From assembly GCA_023375785.1 (NCBI GenBank), contig SZWC01016188.1, forward strand, positions 21,553 through 60,664: a DNA stretch of 39,112 nucleotides. Reading direction: 5' to 3'. The translations under genes were made by a program, and so were the position numbers. The DNA comes from Penium margaritaceum. Taxonomy: Eukaryota > Streptophyta > Zygnematophyceae > Desmidiales > Peniaceae. Below the pieces are notes generated by a model. It saw only the letters and a program-made list of their open reading frames with translations, was not told the origin of the DNA and made no database searches. Below, in pieces: positions 20,351-30,984 of the stretch (its first letter is position 1; every line of letters starts with the position of its first letter).

Positions 20351-21390
20351 ATTCCCTCCACCAATCTGCGTACATATCATGAGGTCGTCGCACGGTGGTC
20401 AACAAACATAATGACAGATTTGCCCACCTATGGAGTTTAGGGACTTCTGTACTTCAGGGACGTAATACTTCCTACCCTTTTAGCCGCAATGTCCTAGCAC
20501 ATTTGAAGACGTAGGCCTATGAAGACGATAGTAGCCGACGATCAGAGGATTAATGTCTTGAAGGTTGTCATAGGGCTCCTAGCTGTTGTACGCAACATTG
20601 TAGCTGTGCCACTTCACTGGATACTCGTTTGTTTTTCCATGGTGTCATTCTGTGAGGATATCTTCAATCATGTACTCTGTGTCCCCATCTACTTGTACCA
20701 AGGTGGGGTTAGGATGTCTCTTCCGGGGAAGTTCTTATTGGGGTCCTAGTAGCATTTGAGCTTGCTGCACGCACACATGCTCGTGACTGATGTGGTTAGC
20801 TGTTGTTTTAGTTGTTTATGCTGAGAACAGGTGGTTGATTAGTTGATTTTGGGTTGTTGATCCCTTGATAAAACACAACCAGGTTATCCAGGCGTGTGAG
20901 AAACCACTGGCCCATCATTGCCGCCTGGTCCGGTTCAATCCCCGGATGGCACCCAGCTCCGCGTTGAGGCACTCTCTTGGGTGACCCAGCCGACCAGCAT
21001 ATTTCACCTCATTACCCTATTGGACCGATAGACAAGGTACCCACTATGTCAAAATCTTAAGTTGGCGTGAACGCACCTACTCGTTTTGGAACGGCATTCC
21101 CAGGCCACTTTAACTTTGGCATCGCGTAGCCGGCGTCTGGCAAAACAAAGATGACATACCCGAGTCTGGTGTTTTAGGAACGGTACATCGCAAGGTGAAG
21201 CTTTTACAGTGGCATACCCATAAACAAACTAGAGTGTTATTCACGCTCAGCCAAGCACTTTGCTACGGATCACCGACGACAAGTATGCGTCACTATGTCC
21301 TTCTCGCACAAAATTACGATTACCCCCTTCAAAATGACAGTGAAGTCGTACACCACAAACATTTGAAGGACATTGTTACATAATGAAGTA
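20351..21390. other. no feature recognised
   Basis: About 1 kb without coding signal. A segment near 20905-20950 has a GGTTCAATCCC B-box-like motif but lacks a matching tRNA fold. Confidence 0.4.
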
Positions 21391-21843
21391 TGTTAGAACT
21401 CAATGACGCCAGTCCAAGACCCAAATATGTACAATTATTTATGAAGATGACATCAAAATTCCAGAATAAACCATACATGGTTTGAATAATGCAAACCAAG
21501 AATATAAATCATGCACGGAATGCCTGTATGTTGTTGCTAATCTTCGACGTCCGGATATGCTGTGAGCAGACATAATATTCCTGGGTATCTCGTTCTTCTT
21601 TTTTTGTTTTGTGCGCCGGGTATGCTGTACCAAATTTTCAGCCCGTGGGCACGCCAGCTCAATAGTGCACACGGTGCAGGTATCCAAACTAATTCATCCT
21701 ATCATATTACCCAAAACTTCACCCTACCTTGGTTTTGACTGCTGATTCTAAGGCAAAACTTACCACATCCATGGCGTGGGACACTCAATTGCTCACTGTC
21801 GCTCTCTCACACTTCTCCATGAGCAAAGCAAGTTAGTAACTAC
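21391..21843 (+). repeat. probable 5' LTR of copia-E
   Basis: This begins TGTTAGAACTCAATGACG, a common copia LTR start, has a TATA-like AATATAAAT near 21500, and is followed by a PBS-like site. No matching 3' LTR is in the window because the element is interrupted and runs past the right edge, so the call rests on position and end sequence. Confidence 0.45.
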
Positions 21844-21855
21844 TAGTATCAAAGC
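21844..21855 (+). other. probable primer-binding site of copia-E
   Basis: The plus strand reads TAGTATCAAAGC, differing from TGGTATCAGAGC at two positions, both G-to-A, consistent with the decay seen elsewhere. Confidence 0.5.
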
Positions 21856-23500
21856 ACGTGAGAAGTTCAGCTCATCCTCTCCCAATTCACGGCTTGTGGG
21901 TGAAGAGTCGTCTCACAACCGAGCCATCTCATTGGTTTAGTGCGGCCGTTTTTTCCCCATAGAAGTGGATGCACAGTGCCTCCTACCTCTTACATCCGGT
22001 GTCCAGGCAATGGTTTTGTATCACAGTCCACGGCACTACAGCCAGAATCTTCCAACAGCAGCATACAACACAACTGGTGTTGTCGCGAACCCGCGCATGT
22101 TGCTTTTCATTAGACCTAGTGCCACCGTCCATGTGGACGTGAACCTGCAGAATCTTTGCTGCATGCTCAAGGCACCTTGCTGACTCTTTTCCACTAGCAA
22201 CCTCATTCTACTTAGCCCACTCGATCTTGAGAGTGTAGTTCTTCACTCAATTCTGCGACTGCATATGCAGCTGAATCATCTTCCACGATGGATTCCCTGC
22301 CTCTTGACGGGCCTCCCCACAATGAACTGGACTCACCCTGCACAGCAGCATGACTGGAATCCTGTACTGAGTGGGAGGATCGGAGGACCTTTGACCTACC
22401 CACGCAAGGCAACACTTCTGACGAGCCATAGTGGGTGCGTATGTTGGATCCCTCCTATTGGCGTGGAGAACTTGTTCAGGCTATTGAAGAAGCTAAGCAT
22501 GACATCAACCACCTCGTTTACATAGTAGACGATCTCCCTCTCTCGCGGTCCCCCTCCTCATGTATGTAGCCCACTGGGTCATCTCCTGCTCTTACCTCTA
22601 CACCTGACTCCAGCCCCACCCCCGGTCCTACAGCTGCTGACACTACTGAACCCTCAGTGGCCCGCAAAGTTCCCAGTGTTGTACGTGTCTTGTCAGTTCA
22701 CACCGATCCTGTCAGCTTGGTCGGTACTGTACTGGACGTCACAGCTGGTGCTGCTGCCACATTCTCAGCCAATGTCTGTGCTAGGAGAGTGCCAATCCAA
22801 ACTACAAGGGGTAGAGCTACTGCAGCGGCGTCCGTGATTCTGCTCTCTACTGCAGCTGCTAACATGGCCACACATGTCACAACAGTGGCTGCTGCCATTG
22901 CCACTGTCGCAGCATCCACAACAAATGCAACTACCAGCACTGTCGGCTCCATTTGATCTTCAACTACAACAGCGGTACTGACTCCTACAGGTGTACCTCT
23001 TGACCTCTCTCATCCCGTCACCACACAGGTGCTTGTCGCCTCTGCGGTTGCAGTAATGGTTGGAGCCACTGTCACGGGACTTCTATGTCTTGCCTTGGCA
23101 GTTTTGGTGTGGGTGGCCGTGCTATTCTCTTCATCTGCTCCAGCGGTGCCACCTCTCTTCTCTCTGCTTCCACTCCGCTATCTTGGTGAGCGTAACCTCT
23201 CTCTTCCTCTCCCACTCACTCCACATTTCTCTCTTGCTGCTCATTTCTTCACAATATGCCCACACCAGAGGAAACCGTCAAAGCCCTGCAGCTGCTCTCA
23301 GCGAGGCATAGGTTGCTTGCCATCGCGAATAGAAAGAACTCCACAATGACTTAAAGGGCCAGCAGGCACTGCGTGCAACTGTGGCCAACTTATTCATAAA
23401 GTGCTTGCACGTCGTGCCCGTCCTTGCTGTTGTCCTGTCTGCTGACGACATTGCCTCAGCTGAGTCCTCTGTACCCGCCAATGCTGCCACCAACTCCACT
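21856..23500 (+). pseudogene. copia-E leader and N-terminal gag region, Thr/Ala/Val-rich
   Basis: Between the PBS-like site and the conserved gag core the plus strand carries broken open frames, including a Thr/Ala/Val-rich stretch (about 22657-23160). Its position corresponds to the Gln/Pro-rich N-terminus in copia-A. There is no conserved domain; the exact gag start is uncertain. Confidence 0.45.
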
Positions 23501-24690
23501 TCTCCCTCTCTCTCAACTGCTGCTCTTGCTCTGATACTTCTTCCACCCAGAAAAAATGACTTTGAGTGTCCTGCCCCGCAGTTTAATTCTAAACTCTCGT
23601 TCTCCTCCTGGGAATTTTGCTTCAGTGTCTGGGTACAAGGGGAACTCCTCTGGAAGTACGACTCAGCGGGAAAACAACCTTTCGTTTCTCAGCCCATAGA
23701 GGCTGCCCGTGCCACCTGTGCCATAATGAAAGTCGGGCATTAAGGGCTGCTTGAAAAAATCGTTACGTACATTGCTGACCCAGCATGTGGTATCCCTGGT
23801 GATCCTATCGGTGCCTATGCCCTCATTCGCCACCAGAAAACAGTGACTGGTCATGCTGCTCAAAGTGCCCTCGCTGTGTAGGTCACACTCTTCACGTGCT
23901 TGCAGAAAGAACAGCACAAAGTCTATGCCTCATTTGTGACCTGGGAACAGTAGCACTTGGTCCGCTCTCTAAGTGCCCATGTATTGTAGCCGGTCTCATT
24001 CTAGAGCTTTCCAATCGGTACCTTCATGTATCCCAATCTGACTTGAGCGCCTTGCTGTTGCCCCATTTCTTTCTAACTCTCCCCCAGGAATTGGGCCACT
24101 TTACGAGTTCACCGCAGCCCAGCTCACTGACTGGTGGAGCAACCTGTAGAAATAACGTCTCCATCATGCTGCACTCACTGCAGTGACCACTGACTCATCG
24201 CCCACCTCAACAGCTTCCGTCTCCACTTTACCCACCACCACCACCATTGCTGCCCACACCTTCCAGGGTGCTAGCCGTAGTGGGGGGGGGGTCCAACTGT
24301 GGATGCACAAGGAGTGGTGGTCGCGGCGGGACATTATCCACTGCTCCTACTACCTCCACCGACATCACATAATGCAATTGTGGTACTCCTAGGCACTCTT
24401 CCCCAAAGTGTCCAACTCCCCGTAACGATGGCCGATTTGCTTCTGCCATGCAGGCTCACTAAGCTCGCACAAGCATCAACTCCTCTCTTGTAGCCATAGC
24501 GGATGGCATCACCTTCATACTCTCTCTCCTCTGCATCAACACTTGGTACCAACCTGGCACCCATTCAGCCATCTCTCTCGCAGCGTGGCCCTCGGGGATG
24601 GGTGGCTCCTCCCTCTGGATTGTCCTACTATGGACCCCCATCCATGCACTGCACTAAGCCCTCTTGTTGTAGGGATGATAGCCACTTCTC
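23501..24690 (+). pseudogene. copia-E gag core, degenerate
   Basis: The plus strand reads NDFECPAPQ (about 23556), then SWEFCFSVWVQGELLWKY (to about 23660), the counterpart of KDFETPPPP and SWELSFRIWAQGEGLWAYY in copia-A. The homology continues weakly with YIADPACGIPGDPIGAYALI (about 23770-23825). Stops and frame changes follow. The next expected domains (knuckle, protease) appear only at about 31 kb because copia-D is inserted. Confidence 0.75.
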
Positions 24691-24696
24691 TGACAC

Positions 24697-24876
24697 CCGC
24701 TCCTCCGACTGTTCCATCGATCATCGTGATGAGGAACGCATCCTTGAGCACCGTCTCACCAAACTTCTCTAACTTCTCTCTCAAGGAGGTGTGAGTGTAA
24801 GTGGCCATTCCCGTGCCTTTGTGTGTGAGTCCGATGGAGCCCTTCAAAGCGCGTCATCAGGGTGTGTTCAAGGGAC
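24697..24876. repeat. direct repeat abutting the outer end of the copia-D 3' LTR (copy 1)
   Basis: This pairs with 30709-30873: both begin near CACCCGCTC and share GCACCGTCTCACC, CCCGTGCCTTTGTGTGTGAGTC, GGAGCCCTTCA and TCAGGGTGTGTT. The copies diverge by something like 15 percent. Their inner edges meet the LTR ends within a few bases. Confidence 0.75.
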
Positions 24877-24879
24877 ACT

Positions 24880-25357
24880 CTACCCTTGATTGGACACTCT
24901 TTGAGGAGTCTCAAAGGCAAAAAGTATAAATGGATGCATGCAGGGTACAGGTTTTTGTACTTGTAGAGCTTTGCTAGTGCTTCTTCTTACTGTGGCTCCA
25001 CAAGATCCAACGTCAGCCTACAGTTCTACTTGGCGCATCCTTAGACCGACAAGTGTCATCCTCAAGGCAGGCTCTAGTAAGATTCCTAGAAGATTCCTGT
25101 CCCATTCTAGGCCACAAAGAAAAACACAGCCGTCCTGGGTTTTGAGCCCGTGACCCATGAGCAATGGCAGCTATCCCAACTAGGCCACAAAGTTGTGTTT
25201 CCTATGATGATCTCCATAGGACATACCCATTATGGGCAGTGCATTCCTGGCCTATTTCAGAACAGACCAAGGAGACGTACTCCATAGAGCATTGGATGCC
25301 TTGTCTTTCCGTGTAACTAGCCAGCTAGTCAGTGGAAAAGGTGCAGACCATTTAACA
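24880..25357 (-). repeat. 3' LTR of copia-D
   Basis: This 478-bp direct repeat matches 30230-30708 over its whole length. The minus-strand LTR begins TGTTAAATGG at 25357, preceded by the purine-rich GCAAGGGAGACAT, a plausible polypurine tract. It contains a tRNA-like segment (about 25127-25190). Confidence 0.88.
25127..25190 (-). repeat. tRNA-like (SINE-type) module in the copia-D 3' LTR
   Basis: The minus strand carries an A-box-like TGGCCTAGTTGGGA and a B-box/T-arm-like GTCACGGGCTCAAAACCC. Near-copies of TCCCA..CTAGGCCACAAAG flank the module (about 25100 and 25174). The counterpart at 30475-30541 has an almost perfect T arm. Confidence 0.5.
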
Positions 25358-25399
25358 AATGTCTCCCTTGCACCTTTGTCCATCTGTTGCTCAGTGGGC

Positions 25400-26550
25400 T
25401 CCATGAATGCCTTTGGGCTCACCCTTCCTCTACGCTCTTCTCATGTCAAATCCACGAATGCCTGCATAGTGCAAGTTGCTCTCTAGCGGCTTGGTCATGC
25501 AGTCAGCAAGCATGCTCTTTGTTCCGTTGTGCTACAAGTCCACCACGTTCTTCATCACCAGGTCACGTGAGTGGTGGTCATGAATGTCGATGTACAACGT
25601 TCGCCGGGAGATGATCTCATCTTCGCCCATTGAGATGGCGCTCATGATGTTCACATGTACGACCGCGGTGTCCTTCTGTGGCACTGTCATTTTGCCAAGC
25701 AGGCTGCGCAACCACTAAGTCTCCTTGCACAACTCAGACAGAGCAACGTACTCTGCCTCAGCGGTGGACACGAAAACACAATCCTACTCCTGCTTGCCCA
25801 TGAGATGGCAGCGCCATTCAAGATGCACACGTATCCAGAGGTGGATTTCCGGTCGTTAAGATTTCCTCCTCAGTTGGCGTCAGTATACCACTTCAGGCGG
25901 AGGGGGTCGGTACCTTCGTGGCCTCCAAGGACGATGCCCATGTGATGTGTCTTCTGCGGGGAGTGCAAGATGCCCTTCACTTCCTGCCAACGCTGTGGCC
26001 CTGGGTTGGCCACGAACGTACTCACATGTCCCACATCATAGCAGATGTCCGGATGAGTACCTACCATGGGGTACATGATGCTACCCGTGGCGGACTTGTA
26101 GGGGATGTCTTGCATCTCAATTTGTTCTGCATAATTGCTTGGCGACATTGGGGCCTTCATTTTTGCATCGATCGTCATTGGGGTGCCAACAGTTTTGCAC
26201 TCTTCCATGTGATATCGCTTTATTACTTCACCGATGTATTTGGTTTGGTTGAGTTTAATGGTGTCTTCTCCTCAGTTGCGGTACATGGCGATCCCAAGGT
26301 AGTACTCAAGAAGACCCATGTCCTTCATTTTGAACCTTTTCCTGAGATCAGACTTTAGCTCATCCAGCAGCTTGACCGAAGACGAGCACAAGATCAGATT
26401 ATCCACATCAAGTGCAACGATGATCACCCCACTCCCATCATCGTGCACGTACATACTCTGGTCATTTTGGCAATGCACGATTGAGAGATCGGTCATGAAA
26501 CCGTCTTGCACACATGTTTCAGCCTGAAGTGCGCTTTCACCAACTTGCAC
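25400..26550 (-). pseudogene. copia-D RT C-terminal half and RNase H
   Basis: In minus-strand order: QNDQSMYV, then VALDVDNLILCSS (26398-26409), where copia RTs have YVDD; Tyr is Asp and the last Asp is Asn, so RT is inactive. KDMGLLEYYLGI follows, then a TGA (26272), YKSATGSIMYPMVGTHPDI (about 26100), KWYTDAN-stop-GG (TGA 25870 where Trp is expected), DRKSTSGYV and LNGAAISW. RNase H ends with the segment DIHDHHSRDLVMKNVV (about 25580) and ADCMTKPLE (about 25490). This lineage is distinct from copia-A/B/E. Confidence 0.87.
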
Positions 26551-27653
26551 ACCTTGTCCTTGGGAGCTTTGACTCCTTCGGGCACCTCCATCAGCACTTC
26601 CTTATCGAGCTTCCCATGAAGGAAAGTTGTCATGACGTCCATCTGGTGTATCTCCAGGTTAATTGTGGTTGCAATAGCAAGGAGAGAGCGGATAGTGACA
26701 AAGGTCACGACGGGTGTGAACGTCTCGTCATACTCAAAGCCCGGGCGTTGAGAAAACCCCTTAGCCACTACCCTCGCCTTGAATTTTTTTATTATGCCGT
26801 CGTGCTTCTTCTTTACTTGGAGGACCCACTTGGATCCCACCACGTGGGCCATGTCGAGTCTGTCCACCAGCATCCACATGTTGTTCTGGGCAATGGACCC
26901 AAGCTCGCTGTCCATTGCCTCCTTCCACTTAGCCGCATCTGGGCCATTCATCGCCTCCGCCACTGTGGATGGCTCTCCCTGAGCCATGCATGACCAGCTA
27001 AGGCTAGTCCAATCATCATCATACCGCAAAGGTGCTTTCTTTGGTCGCAAACTGCGCGGGGGTGCTGGTGCGGCTTCTTGGTTTGCTGCTGGTGCTACCA
27101 CAGGTGGTGGTGTATCATCGTTGTCGTTCGAAGAGTCGTCAGACTCCAAGTCAGACTCCAAAGCCCCGGACGCCTTGGTATCTGCATCCATGTCAAATGT
27201 CGCGCCATCACGCAAAGCTGCTCTCCCATTCCCACCACCTACTGGCAAAGCAAGCCAGTTTTCGGGTGCTTGGTCTCCGGACTCAAGCAATAGTATCCAC
27301 TCTCTTACCTTGGGAGTGAGGATTGGGTCTAGCAGCTCTCCCTTTCCAAGGGTGCGTTCATCAAAGTCAACGTCGCGGCTCCAAACAAGCTTGCCTCCTG
27401 CCTGGTCCCAAAGCCGATAGGCTTTGAGGGACGTGTCATACCCAACCATGACAACCTTTTTGGAACCTGCGCACAGCTTGCCTCCACCTTCTCCCGATTG
27501 GATCTTCACCCATGCTGTTGACCCGAACACCATTAGATCAGAGGCGTTGGGTTTCTTTCCCATCCATGCTTCTTGTGGGTCTTCAGCTGCTTCTCTTTCT
27601 CCTTTCCACACTTCCACAAGGCGGTTGCTGGTGTGATATTCAACAGGTAACAA
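26493..27653 (-). pseudogene. copia-D integrase C-terminus, linker and RT N-terminal half
   Basis: A 386-residue open frame. It starts in the integrase C-terminal region (SNRLVEVWKG, PNASDLMVFGSTAWV, KVVMVGYDTSLKAYRLWD, LVWSRDVDFDE), passes an acidic linker (LESDDSSNDNDDTPPP, about 27110) and enters RT with AMNGPDAAKWKEAMDSEL, GSKWVLQVKKKHDG, VVAKGFSQRPGFEYDETF (about 26740), and VMTTFLHGKLDKEVLM where the family has D-V-x-T-A-F-L-H-G. This is the longest intact stretch of copia-D and gives its lineage signature; it breaks near 26493 before LYGLKQ. Confidence 0.9.
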
Positions 27654-28414
27654 GCCGTTTTTGCGGCTTCAACCCAAAAGCAAGGTGGGAGCTTGGCGTT
27701 GACGAGCATGCTTCACACCATGCAGAGTAGGGTCTGGTTCATCCTCTCTGCCATGCCGTTGCTTTGGGGGTTGTAAGGGGTCATTTGCTTGTTGCGGATG
27801 CCATGATTCTTGAGCCAAGGCTTGCATGCCTTGTGTCCACCCCCATTGTCACTTCAAAGCGTCTTCACCTTCTTGGAAATTTGCCGCTCTACCATGGCGA
27901 CGAACGTGAGGAGCTTTTCCTTGACCTCTCCCTTTGTTTTGAAGAATCAGATCCACAACTTGCGGCTGTGGTCGTTGATTGAGGCCAGGAACTACTTGCT
28001 TCCTCCGTTAGACGTCGTGTGAAAGGATTCGCACACATCACTATGGATCAGTTCCAAGACATTCTCTGCTCGTTGACCTCCTCTCCCAAAAAACTCCTTC
28101 TTTGCCTTTGCTTGGAGGCATGGTTCACACAACGTACATCCTTCTCTATGCTTCTTGGTGCACCCTTCTATTCCACGGACTACCTCTTGCACTTGCATTT
28201 TCTGCAACGTGCTGTTGGCCATGTGGCCAAATCGACGGTGCCATAGCTTAGTGTCAGTGTCCCTGGTTGATGTGGTGGCCCCAACGGTTGCCGGCGATGC
28301 ATCCTTTGGCTTTGGTGCTACTGTCTTGGTGGCACCTGCTAGTCCCTCATTTGACGTCTTAGTGACTTTGGTTTGAAGCACATAGAGGCCGTCAACTCTT
28401 GGAACTTGAAGCAT
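27654..28414 (-). pseudogene. copia-D integrase catalytic domain
   Basis: In minus-strand order: KLWHRRFGHMANSTLQKM (pre-integrase), CTLCEPCLQAK (HHCC finger), VLELIHSDVCESF (first Asp), then NDHSRKLWI, KVKTL-stop-SDNGGGH (second Asp) and MTPYNPQSNGMAERMNQ (Glu). One frame holds all blocks from 28414 to about 27700 with four stops: TAG 27992, TGA 27947, TGA 27854 and TGA 27713. The last two sit where Arg is expected, consistent with CGA-to-TGA. Confidence 0.9.
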
Positions 28415-28790
28415 GAGGTCGTCTTTGGTGTGTTTGGTATTTTTATGTCCTTGTTTTACTAGGCCACGACTTCTTTGTTGGTGAGCACCACTATCATATT
28501 GTTGTCGGTGATTTGTGAGATTGACAACAGGTTTGTTGCAAAGGAGGGGATGTACACCACCCTTTGAAGATTAACGGCCTTCTCAGTACAGTTCACGTTG
28601 AACGCGATCACCTTGTCTCATTCACCCATGGCTTGGACGACGCCACCGTTTGCACATGTGATGCACATGTGAGATTTGGCCATGGAGACAAATCCACCCT
28701 TCTATTTTTAGGAGTGGTGGTTGGTGCCCCAGTCAAGGGCGAATTCCCCGGGCCTAAGGAGCGCTTGTCCCCTCATGGACAACCCTTCAG
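28415..28790 (-). pseudogene. copia-D protease region
   Basis: The minus strand carries EFALDWGTNHHS (about 28740), a decayed WxLDSGATxH motif, and later VVYIPSFATNLLSISQI (about 28550-28500), the conserved strand that follows protease in copia polyproteins. Several stops interrupt it, and two of the active-site positions are changed. Confidence 0.75.
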
Positions 28791-29660
28791 CCATCATGTT
28801 GGTGAGCTCCTTCTTCTCCTTCCCACCTTTGTTCTCGCCTTCTTTCCTAGGACTACGGCAGTCCCTAGTTCAGTGCCCAGCCTTGCCACAGTTGTGACAT
28901 TTGTGAGGCTTCTTCTCCTTCCCACCATTACCTTTCCCTCCACCGCCACCGCTTCCATTGTTGCCTTGAATGGGACAAGAGCTTGCAACTTGTCCACCAA
29001 AGCGAGAGGCATATGCTGAAATGTTTGTCTCATTGCGTCGCATGGACTCGTTGCGGACGTGTTCGGCAACAGCCTCATACGTCAGATGTGTCTCCTTCTA
29101 ACCGCCAGATACGGTGATCGAGGACCCCTAGCTTTCCGACAGTACCATCAGAAGGATCATGGCACGCATGTTGAAGTCAAGATTCTATTCCATTTGCTGG
29201 ACCTCTTGTAGTACATTGTCGAACGACTGCAGAAATGCGGGTATCGATTCTCCTTCGCTCACCCTCATTGACGTCAGCCTTTGGAAGATAAAGAGTCGAT
29301 CTTCTAGGGCATTTGATTGATGCATGCGTGAGAGTTTTGGGTAGGCCTCGGCAGCCAACGTGCATCATGTGATGTGGGAGTGTTGAGTCTTGTTGATTGA
29401 TGTCATAAGTATGGCGAGAGCCATGTTGTTCTTCATCATCCATGCTGCAAGGTCAGCCGCATGCATATTCAATATCACATCGGCAGGTGCTATGTTGGCC
29501 CCTTTCAGGATGATGAGGTAGCCACGCACATTCACGACAGTCTCAAAATGCCATTTCCATAAGGGAAAACCTATCCACATGAGTTTTTGACATACACGCC
29601 TCAAGGAGGGCTTGAGTCAGATTCGCCATTTTTGGCGACTTCTCGTCTTCTCTTCTTCAC
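28791..29660 (-). pseudogene. copia-D gag with CCHC knuckle
   Basis: The probable start is MANLTQALLEACMSK near 29630. The gag core follows (about 29550-29090): RGYLIILKGANIAPAD, AWMMKNNMALAILM, RVSEGESIPAFLQSFDN, FNMRAMILLMVLSES and then LTYEAVAEHVRNE. A Gly-rich basic region leads to the knuckle CHNCGKAGH-stop-TRDC (about 28905-28860). TGA 28870 and TAG 29128 replace what are normally Trp codons. It resembles the common UBN2-type plant copia gag more than the copia-A/B gag does. Confidence 0.82.
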
Positions 29661-30229
29661 TGCTACTCTACTTTGTTGAGGCCGATGAGGCTGATGAGGC
29701 TGCTGACTGCGACCATTGTCAAAGGTGCAGTTGTTTTTGTTCCATATCCCTCTTGCCGATGATCGCCTAACCCGATGGTTTTGTTGAGAGAAAAACACAC
29801 TCGTTGTCGTATCACCTTCTAAAGGGGTAGAGCTTTATCCCGTTGGGGCTCGAAGTTCTTGTCCAACACCGACAGAGCTATTCCTTGTCCCCTAGTCTGC
29901 CACGTGCACGCACGCTACCTAAAGAAGAGGATAGAGCCGATGGAGCAGATGGAGCCTTCCTATGTTCGTGTCCCTGTTGTACCTGTGCCCCCTACAAGAC
30001 TATGCACGAGCCGGTCTTGGAAGCGTGCTTTAGAACTAGAAGTGTGGACCCATAGCCCTTTGTCAATACGTCGGCTAGCAGCGTTCTAGGAAACAAGTCC
30101 CGACATGGGAGGCCACCAACCGCTCTTGGTATTGTAACCAAGATAACATATCACCCTCAAACGAGGGATCCACACTTTAGGTTTGTTTGGTTTGCAACCT
30201 CACAAAGTCCACATGAAGGTCTTTAGTTT
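29661..30229 (-). other. copia-D leader
   Basis: This lies between the gag start and the 5' LTR. No initiator-Met PBS could be recognised next to 30230; the primer site is either decayed or uses a different tRNA. No coding or repeat structure was seen. Confidence 0.5.
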
Positions 30230-30708
30230 CTACCCTTGGTTGGACACTCTATGAGGAGTCTCAAAGGCAAGAACTGTAAATGGATGCATGCAGAGTACAT
30301 GCTTTTTTACTTGCAGAGCTTTGCTAATACTTCTACTTACTATGGCTCCACAGGATCCAATCTCAGCCTAGAGTCCTACTTGGCGCATCCTAAGACTGCC
30401 AACTTCCATCCTCAAGGCAGGCTCTGGTAAGCTTCCTAGAAGATCCCTGTCCCATTCTAGGCCACAATGAAAAAATGCGGCCGTCACGGGGTTTGAGCCC
30501 GCGACCCATGAGCACCGGCTCCTGTCCCAACTGGGCCACAAAGTTGTGTTTCCTATGATGATCTCCAGTGGACATACCCATTATGGGCAGTGCATTCCTG
30601 GCCTATCTGAGAACAGTCCAAGGAGAGGTACTCCATAGAGCATTGCATGCCTTGTCTTTCTATGTAACCAGCCAACTAGCCACTGGACAAGGTGCATACC
30701 ATTTAACA
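30230..30708 (-). repeat. 5' LTR of copia-D
   Basis: This 479-bp segment matches 24880-25357 from CTACCCTTG...TGGACACTCT to CATTTAACA. It contains a tRNA-like module. Confidence 0.88.
30475..30541 (-). repeat. tRNA-like (SINE-type) module in the copia-D 5' LTR
   Basis: The minus strand has TGGCCCAGTTGGGA (A-box-like) and, about 35 bases later, GCGGGCTCAAACCCCG, a nearly perfect tRNA T arm. It is too degenerate overall to be a functional tRNA. It may be a Pol III-derived insertion fixed in the LTR family. Confidence 0.55.
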
Positions 30709-30873
30709 CCCGCTCACTTGAGCTCTTGCTCGATGCACGTCCTTCAGCACCGTCTCACCGAACGTCTTGAGCTTCTCTCTCATGGAGGTCTGTATGAGTG
30801 GCTAGTCCCGTGCCTTTGTGTGTGAGTCGGACGGAGCCCTTCAGAGCACGTGGTCAGGGTGTGTTGAGAGGAC
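30709..30873. repeat. direct repeat abutting the outer end of the copia-D 5' LTR (copy 2)
   Basis: This is the counterpart of 24697-24876, starting directly after the LTR end at 30708 and ending GGAC at 30873. Confidence 0.75.
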
Positions 30874-30984
30874 CTTGCCTGCTTACAGCTCATGGAATTA
30901 GGAATAGAAGTCTCACACGTTCCCTTCCCGTCTTGGTTCCTCACCTCATGTACATCTCCCCGAGACTGTTTCGGTCTGCCTTCC

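Noticed and set aside
20890..20960. tRNA-like T-arm GGTTCAATCCCC
   Set aside because: The stem has a mismatch and no acceptor or D arm could be paired; too weak to call as a tRNA or SINE.
26514..27420. long plus-strand frames opposite copia-D pol
   Set aside because: They are antisense shadows; the minus strand carries integrase and RT motifs in order.
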